DNA from: Gammaproteobacteria bacterium
GTDB taxonomy: Bacteria; Pseudomonadota; Gammaproteobacteria; Chromatiales; Chromatiaceae
DNA length: 10,005 bases
Assembly (NCBI GenBank): GCA_024277555.1
Contig: JAJRUY010000009.1
Location: forward strand, 1 to 10,005
Direction of reading: 5' to 3'
Below, piece by piece: positions 1 to 7,089 of this stretch. Within the stretch, counting starts at the first letter, position 1. Each line of letters opens with the position of its first letter. The position numbers and the translations under genes were made by a program. Under the pieces are notes generated by a model. That model was not told the DNA's origin and ran no database searches. It saw nothing but the letters and a program-made list of their open reading frames with translations.

Positions 1-1512
1 CTGGTGGGACATAAGGTGTTGATGCGGGTGCGGGAACAACTGTTCAATCACATGCAACGGCTGTCCCTTTCCTATCACTCCGAAGCGCGCAGCGGTGACC
101 TGGTAATGCGCCTGTTGAGCGATATCGGCATGATACGCGAGGTCACCGTCACCGCAATTTTGCCACTGCTGGGAAATTTCCTGGTTCTGGCCGGCATGCT
201 GGGGGTAATGTTCTGGCTGAACTGGCAACTGACCCTGGTTGTGGTCGCCATTATGCCCGCCCTGTTTTTCCTGACAATGTTCAAAAGCCGCAAGATCCAG
301 CATGTTTCCCGCAAGAACCGCCAACGCGAAGGCGCCATGGCCGCCACTGCATCAGAAACCATTGGCGCCATCCAGACCGTGCAGTCCCTGTCACTGGAAA
401 AGGCCTTTTCCGGCCATTTTTCCGCGCAGAACAAGAAAAGCGTCAAGGAAGGCGTCAAGGCGAAACGGCTTGCCGCCAGTCTGGAGCGCATGGTGGACGT
501 GCAAGTCGCTGTTGCCCTGGCGCTGGTTCTCTGGTTTGGCGCCCAGCATGTACTCGCGGGCACACTCAGCCCGGGAGAGCTACTGATTTTCGTTTTCTAC
601 CTGAAGCGGGTTTTTCGCCCTCTGCGCGACTTTGCAAAATACACCTCACGGCTTGCCAAGGCGTCAGCCTCCGGGGAGCGGGTACTGGAGGTATTGCAGC
701 AGGAACCTGATGTTCAGGATCAACCAGGAGCATCGGTTGCCCCCCCTTTTCGGGGAGACATTTGTTTTCAGGATGTCCACTTTGGCTATGCCGATGCGCA
801 TCCGGTACTCAAGGGCATTCATCTGGATATTCAGGCCGGGGAAACCCTGGCCATTGTCGGTGCTTCCGGAGGCGGCAAGACTACCTTGTCCAATTTGCTG
901 TTGCGCCTGTATGACCCTCAGCAAGGCAGGGTATTGATAGACCAGCAGGACATCCGCGGCCTGACGCTGGTTTCGCTGCGCAAGCAAATGAGTGTTGTAT
1001 TGCAGGATGGCTTGCTGTTCTCGGGCACAATTCTCGAGAATATTGTTATTGGTCAGCCCGATGCAACACAGGCAGCCGTGGAAAAAGCAGCGCGCATCGC
1101 CAACGCCCATGCCTTTATCGAACAACTTCCCCAGGGATATCAAACCCCCGTGGGAGAGCGCGGCGTCACCTTGTCGCAAGGGCAGCGGCAACGCATCGCT
1201 ATTGCCCGCGCCGCCCTGCAGGATACTCCCATCCTGATCCTGGACGAACCCACCACCGGGCTGGACAAGGACAATGAGCGCAAGGTCAGCCAGGCCTTGA
1301 AGCGGCTGGCGCGAGGGCGCACCACCTTGTACATCACGCATCGGCTGGACGCTGTATTGCAGGCGGATCGGGTTGCCCTGTTCGCCCAGGGGCGCATTCT
1401 GGCCTGTACCACACCGCACAAGATCATGGAAACCAATCAGTCCTTCATGGAGCTTTTCCAACTCCAGCAGAACGGCAGGGAGACCCAAATCAACAGCGAG
1501 GGCGTCTCATGA
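1..1512 (+). CDS. ABC exporter half-transporter, fused permease and ATPase (MsbA-like, 5' partial)
   Basis: This is an inner-membrane ABC exporter of the type with membrane and ATPase domains in one chain, expected to work as a dimer. The reading frame is open from base 1, so the true start and roughly 80-100 N-terminal residues lie outside the window, judged from the usual length near 590. The visible part begins in the membrane domain, with hydrophobic segments around bases 150-290 and 500-600. The ATPase domain has Walker A GASGGGKT (859-882), the Q-loop Gln (1003-1005), signature LSQGQ (1171-1185), Walker B ILILDEP (1231-1251) and the switch His (1339-1341). All catalytic elements are present. 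The signature has Gln where Gly is usual (LSGGQ). The stop overlaps the next start by 4 bases (ATGA), implying translational coupling. The family exports lipids, peptides or glycans. With an AlgE-like porin downstream, a glycan or glycolipid substrate is plausible but not shown. Confidence 0.95.
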   Translation: MVGHKVLMRVREQLFNHMQRLSLSYHSEARSGDLVMRLLSDIGMIREVTVTAILPLLGNFLVLAGMLGVMFWLNWQLTLVVVAIMPALFFLTMFKSRKIQHVSRKNRQREGAMAATASETIGAIQTVQSLSLEKAFSGHFSAQNKKSVKEGVKAKRLAASLERMVDVQVAVALALVLWFGAQHVLAGTLSPGELLIFVFYLKRVFRPLRDFAKYTSRLAKASASGERVLEVLQQEPDVQDQPGASVAPPFRGDICFQDVHFGYADAHPVLKGIHLDIQAGETLAIVGASGGGKTTLSNLLLRLYDPQQGRVLIDQQDIRGLTLVSLRKQMSVVLQDGLLFSGTILENIVIGQPDATQAAVEKAARIANAHAFIEQLPQGYQTPVGERGVTLSQGQRQRIAIARAALQDTPILILDEPTTGLDKDNERKVSQALKRLARGRTTLYITHRLDAVLQADRVALFAQGRILACTTPHKIMETNQSFMELFQLQQNGRETQINSEGVS

Positions 1513-3836
1513 CGCACGCCGATGGCCTATCGACCATGCCGGTGGATCAACGCATCAAAGGCTGGAAGTATCTACTGAACACCACACTGCTGTTGCGCGA
1601 GCTGCAACATGCTCTGCCGCAGATTGAAATTCAGTCGATACAGAAACACTATATTCGCTACAAGCCTGGCACCAGCCTGCTGGTGTGCTATCAGATGCAG
1701 GCAGATAATTGCCACTATTCCCTTTACGCAAAATCCTACAACCCCGAACATTCCAAGCTGTCCAACAGCGAAAAAAAGTGTTTTGAATCTGTAATTGGAG
1801 GCATTGGGCACCTGATCCTGCCCCGGAAAAATATCGAAATCTATCTATCGCCCAATGATGCCCGTTTGCGTTCCATCCGGCGCCTGCAAAACCCGCACCG
1901 CAGATATGTACTGCTCAAGAAGACGCTCAAAAACGGCTCCGGCAACAAGGATTTTCGCTTTGCTTCCATCAGCACATTGCAGTACAAGCCGGAACGGCGC
2001 TATGTTGCCTGCCTGACCTTGCCGGAAGGGCACAGGGCGGTGCTCAAGGCCTACCGGCAACGCGCCTACAAACAAACTCTTGCCCACATACAACAACTGG
2101 ATGCCCTGGGCATTTCCTACTTCCCGCCCCTGATTGGACAACACAAGGGATATGGCATATTGCTTTTCGAATGGCGCGAGGGAGAATTGCTGACCGAGTG
2201 CTGGCAGCGCCCCGATTTTAACACCTCCACACTGGAGAAACTGGCGCAGCAGCTGGCCAGCTTCCATCGGGGAACATGGCGGCAAATCATCGCGCCGCGC
2301 AAAAACGACCTGCCGGCCATTGTACAGGGCATGAAACACCTTACACCCCAGCTACATGACGGCGCCACCCGCCTCGTTGAGCAACTGGAATTGCAACTCC
2401 GGCAAATCCCTGACCTCAAAGTACGCTGCCACGGGGACTTTTACGCGAAACAGATTCTTTGCCATGAAAACAATCTGTACTGGCTGGATCTGGATGATAT
2501 ATCCCTGGCGCACCCCGGCAGGGACATAGCAACATTCGTCGCCCACCTGCAATGGGATGTACTGCGCCACCGCCTGACACCTCAACAGGCGGCGCATTAC
2601 GAGCAGGTCTTCATCCGCGCCTATCAACGCCACGCAACACAGAAGCTGCCATCACAGCACCTGTACACCCTGATCGCCCTGCATCTGTTCCAGTTGATTC
2701 ATCACCCGTTTCGCAACTGCGAAACACAATGGGTAGCGCAAACGGAAAAAATGCTGGACTGTATCGGAAAATACCTGCAACAGGGGGCGCGCCGGGAATC
2801 AAAAAACACCACCCTGGACTATCCCCGGCATCCCCGCATCCAAAACCCGTTTACGCGAATAGAAAAAGATACTTCTTTGCATTCCCTGCTCCAGCAGGCA
2901 CTCGATCCGGCGCAGTGCATACGCTGGTTCAACAAATACCTTCCGGACCATCACATTCAGGTTGTAGAAGAAATCTCGGTCATACGATACAAACCCGGAA
3001 AGCGGCTTCTCCTGCGCTACGAACTCATGACTGCCGGCGGCAAACTGGTTCTGATAGGGAAGATCCGGGCAAAGGGACTGCACCGTTCGGCATTTCGTAT
3101 CAACCAGCAACTCTTTGAACAGCGGCATACCCTGTCCACCGGCAAAGGCTGGCAGGTTCCGCAGCCACTGTGCATGATTCCCGAGTGCCAGATGTGGCTG
3201 CAGCGGCAGGTTCCCGGGCGCGAATACACGCAACTGCTCAGCGAAGGCGCTGGAGAAACCATGGTGGAGGCCATTGCTGCAATGAGCCATAGCCTGCATC
3301 ACAGCGGCATCCAGGTGAAAAAGTCACATGGCGTGGCACAAGAGCTGGCCGTTCTGCAACAACAGCTTTACAAAGTCGCAGAACAACACCCCCATTGGAA
3401 AATCGACATCCACAAGCTCTACAGGCTACTACAGCAGTATTCACTTCCATTGCTGGATCGGCCCTCCCGTTGCATCCACCGGGATTTCTACCCCGACCAG
3501 ATCATGGTAGACAACCAGCAACTTTATCTGCTGGATCTGGATTTGGCCTGCATGGGCGACCCCTGCCTGGATATCGGCAACTTTATCGCCCACATCCAGG
3601 AGCAGGCGCTGCGGGAAAAGGGCGATTTGCATGCCTGCCAAGGCGTTACAGAACGCCTGTCCCGGCATTATCTGCAACTGTCCGGACAACAGCCACAGGA
3701 TGCCCAGGCCATCGCCATCTATCAATTGCTGAGTCTGGCCCGGCACATCGCCATCAGCCAGCGGCTGCCCGAACGCAGCCACCTGACACCTCTTTTACTG
3801 ACAGCCACACTTGAACAGGTACAAGCGCGACTATGA
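1509..3836 (+). CDS. Tandem phosphotransferase protein (two APH/choline-kinase-like modules plus an extra N-lobe)
   Basis: This large cytoplasmic protein of 775 residues has no signal peptide or membrane segment. It holds two phosphotransferase modules of the aminoglycoside phosphotransferase (APH) superfamily. Module 1 has the catalytic loop H308-G-D310-F, a metal-binding LDLDD (326-330) and D339. Module 2 has H657-R-D659-F, LDLD (675-678) and D688. Corresponding residues are exactly 349 apart, so the halves arose by duplication. An N-lobe motif Y-K-P followed by a lysine 21-24 residues later occurs three times: Y51/K75, Y159/K180 and Y494/K518. Residues 1-150 therefore look like an extra N-lobe without its C-lobe. 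The start at 1509 overlaps the ABC transporter stop, and the 3' end overlaps the porin start, both by ATGA. Family members phosphorylate small hydroxylated molecules such as sugars, choline or aminoglycosides. Context favours a sugar or glycan intermediate over antibiotic resistance; the substrate is unknown. Confidence 0.85.
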   Translation: MTHADGLSTMPVDQRIKGWKYLLNTTLLLRELQHALPQIEIQSIQKHYIRYKPGTSLLVCYQMQADNCHYSLYAKSYNPEHSKLSNSEKKCFESVIGGIGHLILPRKNIEIYLSPNDARLRSIRRLQNPHRRYVLLKKTLKNGSGNKDFRFASISTLQYKPERRYVACLTLPEGHRAVLKAYRQRAYKQTLAHIQQLDALGISYFPPLIGQHKGYGILLFEWREGELLTECWQRPDFNTSTLEKLAQQLASFHRGTWRQIIAPRKNDLPAIVQGMKHLTPQLHDGATRLVEQLELQLRQIPDLKVRCHGDFYAKQILCHENNLYWLDLDDISLAHPGRDIATFVAHLQWDVLRHRLTPQQAAHYEQVFIRAYQRHATQKLPSQHLYTLIALHLFQLIHHPFRNCETQWVAQTEKMLDCIGKYLQQGARRESKNTTLDYPRHPRIQNPFTRIEKDTSLHSLLQQALDPAQCIRWFNKYLPDHHIQVVEEISVIRYKPGKRLLLRYELMTAGGKLVLIGKIRAKGLHRSAFRINQQLFEQRHTLSTGKGWQVPQPLCMIPECQMWLQRQVPGREYTQLLSEGAGETMVEAIAAMSHSLHHSGIQVKKSHGVAQELAVLQQQLYKVAEQHPHWKIDIHKLYRLLQQYSLPLLDRPSRCIHRDFYPDQIMVDNQQLYLLDLDLACMGDPCLDIGNFIAHIQEQALREKGDLHACQGVTERLSRHYLQLSGQQPQDAQAIAIYQLLSLARHIAISQRLPERSHLTPLLLTATLEQVQARL

Positions 3837-5284
3837 GTAACCCTTTGATTTTTTCAACCTGCGGAGCCTTGTTGCTCACGCTGATGCCCTTGCCCGCTCA
3901 CGCTCAGGACGCCCAGCAAACCGATACCGGCAGCAGCCAGATCATCATCAGCAACCCCGATGATTTCCGGCCGGACGACCAGTTCACCATGCAGCTGTTC
4001 GGGCGCGACCTGATCATTGGCGGAGAATATGAAATCCGCGCCGAACAACGGGGCAACTATGCGCTCAGTGATACGGACAATGACCGGGAAACCTACCGCC
4101 AGAAACTGGAGCTGGAATTTCGCTACGATTTCAGTTCCCAGGTAAAAGCCCTGCTGGAAACCAAACTGATTTCCTCCGCCGATCACCGCGCAGATCGCAG
4201 CAGCCATCTTGACAGCCTGGAACGAGGGGAAAGCTGGCTGGATATCAGCCGCCCCCTGAGCGGCCAAAGCACCCTCGGCCTGCGCATTGGCAGACAGAAT
4301 TTTGCCGAGGAACGCGAATGGTGGTGGGATGAAGACCTGGATGCGGTGCGCCTCTACTATGCATCTCCACGGCTCAGCCTTGAACTTGGCCTGGCCGAAG
4401 AACTTGGCGACAAAGCCACCAACCAGCCCCTGCCGGAAAACAAGAAAGACATACAACGGGTGCTGGCGCATCTGACCTGGGAATACAGCAAAGGTCACAA
4501 GCTGGAATTGTTCAGCCTCTACCATGACGACCGCTCCTCCACCCCTGAGCCTGGCGAACAGCTTGCCACAGACAAGGAAGATAAATCCGATGCCCGTCTC
4601 TTCTGGTACGGCATTCGTGCGCGCGGCAAAGACAAGATCAAAGGCCTTGGAAAAATCCGCTACTGGGTGGATCTGGGCGCGGTGAAAGGCAAGGAAGAGC
4701 TGCTGGATTTCGATGATATTTCCACACGGCACATCGAGGTCACGGACGCCATCCGGCAGGATGTGAAAGGCAGCGCCTTCGACATCGGCGTTACCCTGAA
4801 AACCAAACTGCCGGTGCGCCCCTCATTTACCCTCGGTTTTGCCCAAGGCTCCGGCGACAGCGACCCGGACGACAATACCGACCGAGCCTTTCGGCAAACC
4901 GGGCTGGATGACAACAACGGCAAATTCAACGGTGTAGACAGCTTTCGCTACTACGGCGAATTGCTCCGGCCCCGACTGTCCAATATCCGCATCAGCACCG
5001 CCAGCATTGGCTATCCGCTGTTTCGCGACAGCTCCATCGAGATTCTCTACCACCGTTATCGCCAGGTTGATGCCAGCGATCAACTCAGCAGCCGCCTGCG
5101 CATCGACCCCGATGGACAGCATACTTTTCTTGGGGATGAAATTGACATCGTACTGGGATTGGAGGAGTGGGAAAAACTGGAACTGGAGCTGGTCGGCTCG
5201 GTATTTCGCGCCGGAGACGCCTTTGCAGACCGTGAAGGCGACCTGTCGTATTTCATCAACCTGAAAGTCAACTACAATTTCTAA
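3833..5284 (+). CDS. AlgE-like outer-membrane beta-barrel porin (alginate-export family)
   Basis: This is a predicted outer-membrane channel for an anionic polysaccharide. The 483 residues match the length of Pseudomonas AlgE (about 490). A signal peptide runs over residues 1-24, ending in P-A-H-A before QDAQQ. The mature protein alternates polar and hydrophobic residues as barrel strands do, and ends in NYNF with the terminal Phe typical of BAM-assembled barrels. Blocks resembling AlgE as I recall it include GRQNF at 153-157 followed by WWWDED (163-168), RQTG (354-357), GELLRP (375-380), and a late HRYRQ segment followed by LGDEIDIVLG. The start overlaps the previous stop (ATGA) and lacks a strong Shine-Dalgarno, so coupled translation is likely. 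No other alginate-locus genes (alg44, algK, algX, algG) are visible, so alginate itself need not be the cargo. The nearby ugd gene would make UDP-glucuronate, not GDP-mannuronate. Confidence 0.88.
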   Translation: MSNPLIFSTCGALLLTLMPLPAHAQDAQQTDTGSSQIIISNPDDFRPDDQFTMQLFGRDLIIGGEYEIRAEQRGNYALSDTDNDRETYRQKLELEFRYDFSSQVKALLETKLISSADHRADRSSHLDSLERGESWLDISRPLSGQSTLGLRIGRQNFAEEREWWWDEDLDAVRLYYASPRLSLELGLAEELGDKATNQPLPENKKDIQRVLAHLTWEYSKGHKLELFSLYHDDRSSTPEPGEQLATDKEDKSDARLFWYGIRARGKDKIKGLGKIRYWVDLGAVKGKEELLDFDDISTRHIEVTDAIRQDVKGSAFDIGVTLKTKLPVRPSFTLGFAQGSGDSDPDDNTDRAFRQTGLDDNNGKFNGVDSFRYYGELLRPRLSNIRISTASIGYPLFRDSSIEILYHRYRQVDASDQLSSRLRIDPDGQHTFLGDEIDIVLGLEEWEKLELELVGSVFRAGDAFADREGDLSYFINLKVNYNF

Positions 5285-5304
5285 GTTCTGCGGCGCCAAG
5301 GTAC

Positions 5305-5380
5305 TGGATCCCCGCCTCGGTTCTGGCTTCCTGCTTCACCCTACCTCCTCCATCCATGGAGTCGTGCGCGGGGATGACAA
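5305..5380. repeat. Dispersed hairpin repeat, copy A (76 bp)
   Basis: This sequence lies in the 159-base gap between the porin and ugd genes. Its ends form a perfect 8-bp inverted repeat, ATCCCCGC (5308-5315) and GCGGGGAT (5368-5375). By hand alignment it matches 8815-8890 at 66 of 76 positions with no gap. It contains no gene. The hairpin could attenuate readthrough from the porin operon into ugd, but there is no T-tract, so I do not call a terminator. Confidence 0.75.
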
Positions 5381-5432
5381 CGTACCCGGAGGCTCCCTGG
5401 CAAGCATATTTCACCACAACACCTGGATTTAC

Positions 5433-5446
5433 GGAGAATCGAATTG
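5433..5446 (+). promoter_or_regulatory. Shine-Dalgarno and TTG start of ugd
   Basis: GGAGA at 5433-5437 sits 6 bases before a TTG codon at 5444. That codon begins the conserved M-K-I-S-V-Y-G-T-G Rossmann start of UDP-glucose dehydrogenase, which decides this uncommon start. No ATG lies at an equivalent place. Confidence 0.75.
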
Positions 5447-6781
5447 AAAATTAGCGTATACGGTACCGGTTATGTCGGACTGGTAACAGGAGCCTGTTTT
5501 GCCGAAATGGGCAACTCAGTAACCTGCATGGACATCGACAAATCAAAAATCGAGGGGCTGAAAAAAGGCATACTCCCGATTTATGAGCCTGGGCTGGAGC
5601 AACTGGTGCGGGAAAACTACAGGGAGGAACGCCTGAAGTTTACAGCTTCCATCAAGGTCGCGGCAGCCGATTCCAGCTGTCATTTTATCGCTGTGGGCAC
5701 TCCCCCCAGGGAAAATGGTTCGGCAGATCTGCAGCACGTTCTGGAGGTTGCAAGGCAGATCGGGCAGAACCTGCAAAAAAAGTACAACGTGATTGTAAAC
5801 AAATCAACGGTTCCGGTTGGTACGGCAGAAAAAGTTACCAGGATCATCCGGGACGAGCTGGCTAAGCGGGGCATTTCCGGCATTGAATTTGACGTGGTCA
5901 GCAACCCGGAATTCCTTAAAGAAGGGACGGCCATAACCGACTTTATGCACCCTGACAGGGTGATTGTCGGGACAGACAGCGCCAGGGCGGAAAAAATCAT
6001 CCACGAACTATATTCCTCCTTCACCCGCGTCCATGACCGGGTCATGGCGATGGGCATACGCGAAGCCGAAATGACCAAGTACGCCGCCAATGCCATGCTG
6101 GCCACGAAAATATCCTACATCAACGAAATCGCCTCTCTGTGCGAAGAACTCGGCGTTGATGTGGAACAGGTGCGTGAAGGCATCGGCGCAGACAAGCGCA
6201 TTGGCTACCATTTTATTTACCCGGGTTGTGGCTATGGCGGCTCCTGTTTTCCAAAAGACATACGGGCGCTGCAAAGAATGGCCGAAGAGGTCGGCTTCAC
6301 CCCCCATGTACTCAATGCCGTGGAAGCCAGAAACACGATGCAGAAAGAAAGCCTTTTCAACAAGATCAGCACCCATTTTGGCGATGACCTCCAGGGAAAA
6401 ACCATCGCGTTGTGGGGTTTGTCCTTCAAGCCCGGCACGGACGACATGCGCGAAGCTCCATCCCTGGTGCTGATCCGCTCACTCATGGAGGCAGGCGCTT
6501 TAGTTCAGGCTCATGACCCTGTGGCAAATCAAACCGCCAGGGAAGAAATGGACAAGCAATGGCTAAAACAGAACCTCATCAGTTTTTATGACCATCAATA
6601 TGATGCGCTGGACGGGGCGGATGCACTGGTACTCATCACAGAATGGAAACCCTTTCGCAACCCGGACTACGAAGTGCTCATGAGCCGTATGCATAATCCC
6701 GTCATATTTGATGGGAGAAACCAGTACGACCCGAAGCATTTGAAACAAGCGGGCTTCAGATACTACGAAATTGGCAGGTAA
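5444..6781 (+). CDS. ugd: UDP-glucose 6-dehydrogenase
   Basis: This cytosolic enzyme oxidises UDP-glucose to UDP-glucuronate with two NAD+, supplying uronic acid for capsule, exopolysaccharide or LPS. It has 445 residues, normal for bacterial Ugd. The N-terminal NAD-binding motif is G7-T-G-Y-V-G12 with acidic D30/D32 after the second strand. Next come a VGTPP motif, NKSTVPVGT, NPEFLKEG with the catalytic Glu, and KYAANAMLATKISYINE with the conserved Lys and Asn. The catalytic Cys is C268 in GYGGSCFPKD, and the C-terminal domain has GTDDMREAP. These motifs fit UDP-glucose dehydrogenase better than GDP-mannose dehydrogenase (AlgD), whose corresponding region reads FGGSCLPKD and whose N-terminus differs. 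The start is TTG. It lies 159 bases after the porin gene on the same strand with a repeat between, so cotranscription is possible but not assured. Confidence 0.96.
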   Translation: MKISVYGTGYVGLVTGACFAEMGNSVTCMDIDKSKIEGLKKGILPIYEPGLEQLVRENYREERLKFTASIKVAAADSSCHFIAVGTPPRENGSADLQHVLEVARQIGQNLQKKYNVIVNKSTVPVGTAEKVTRIIRDELAKRGISGIEFDVVSNPEFLKEGTAITDFMHPDRVIVGTDSARAEKIIHELYSSFTRVHDRVMAMGIREAEMTKYAANAMLATKISYINEIASLCEELGVDVEQVREGIGADKRIGYHFIYPGCGYGGSCFPKDIRALQRMAEEVGFTPHVLNAVEARNTMQKESLFNKISTHFGDDLQGKTIALWGLSFKPGTDDMREAPSLVLIRSLMEAGALVQAHDPVANQTAREEMDKQWLKQNLISFYDHQYDALDGADALVLITEWKPFRNPDYEVLMSRMHNPVIFDGRNQYDPKHLKQAGFRYYEIGR

Positions 6782-6908
6782 GTAAAATCAAACCAACCTT
6801 CCTTTGCCCCGTATAACAATTTTCTCCATGTACATCAACTTTTTATTGAAAAAACAATCGGCAAACTCTTGTCCCCAAGCTCTTGCATCTGGAGTAAAAT
6901 TCACCGAA

Positions 6909-7021
6909 GGGAACCTCGAAAAAATGCGGCTTTTTGTCACTCCGGCGAAAGCCGGAGTCCAGATCAATTGACGGCTTGTTGATTCCGGCCTGCGCCGGAA
7001 TGACGATTATTCGAGGTGCCC
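6909..7021. repeat. Inverted-repeat element with two nested hairpins, copy C (MITE/REP-like, 113 bp)
   Basis: Near-perfect 12-bp terminal inverted repeats, GGGAACCTCGAA (6909-6920) and TTCGAGGTGCCC (7010-7021, one mismatch), enclose two perfect 8-bp hairpins. Hairpin 1 is ACTCCGGC-GAAA-GCCGGAGT (6939-6958) and hairpin 2 is ATTCCGGC-CTGC-GCCGGAAT (6982-7001). The spacing from hairpin 1 to hairpin 2 and the outer ends are shared with copy B near 8747-8904. Such GCCGGAAT-type hairpins are common dispersed non-coding repeats in proteobacterial genomes. There is no transposase here, so any movement would have to be in trans. Confidence 0.8.
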
Positions 7022-7048
7022 CAAAATCATTCCTTGTTTTCACTTAGG

Positions 7049-7070
7049 GGCTCCGGAGCCGGTTCCGGAA
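7049..7070. repeat. Adjacent palindromes just upstream of the phosphate transporter
   Basis: GGCTCCGGAGCC (7049-7060) is a perfect 12-bp palindrome, and TTCCGGAA (7063-7070) is a perfect 8-bp palindrome. They also form a direct repeat, GGCTCCGGA / GGTTCCGGA. They end 2 bases before the ribosome-binding site, where an operator or an mRNA hairpin could affect expression. I do not recognise the motif; it is not obviously a Pho box. Confidence 0.5.
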
Positions 7071-7089
7071 TGTAGGGGGACGCAACAGC

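Larger units (their letters stand above)
6782..7089. other. Intergenic region between ugd and the phosphate transporter
   Basis: This 308-base gap has no convincing gene on either strand. The first about 125 bases are AT-rich and show no clear terminator hairpin. The rest holds an inverted-repeat element (6909-7021), a pair of small palindromes (7049-7070) and the phosphate transporter ribosome-binding site TAGGGGGA (7073-7080), 9 bases from its ATG. I see no confident -35/-10 pair. Confidence 0.7.

Noticed and set aside
664..1488. Long minus-strand open frame opposite the ABC ATPase domain
   Set aside because: It lies wholly antisense to a clear ABC gene with all motifs and shows no recognisable protein family.
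1509..3836. Aminoglycoside resistance gene
   Set aside because: Only the broad kinase-like fold is shared. The tandem architecture and the exporter/porin operon argue for an envelope-related role.
3854..4732. 292-codon minus-strand open frame opposite the porin gene
   Set aside because: The plus strand encodes a signal peptide and AlgE-like blocks; the antisense frame is a codon-bias shadow.
6939..7001. CRISPR-like repeats or a rho-independent terminator
   Set aside because: The two hairpins differ in sequence, there are no regular spacers, and no T-tract follows either stem.
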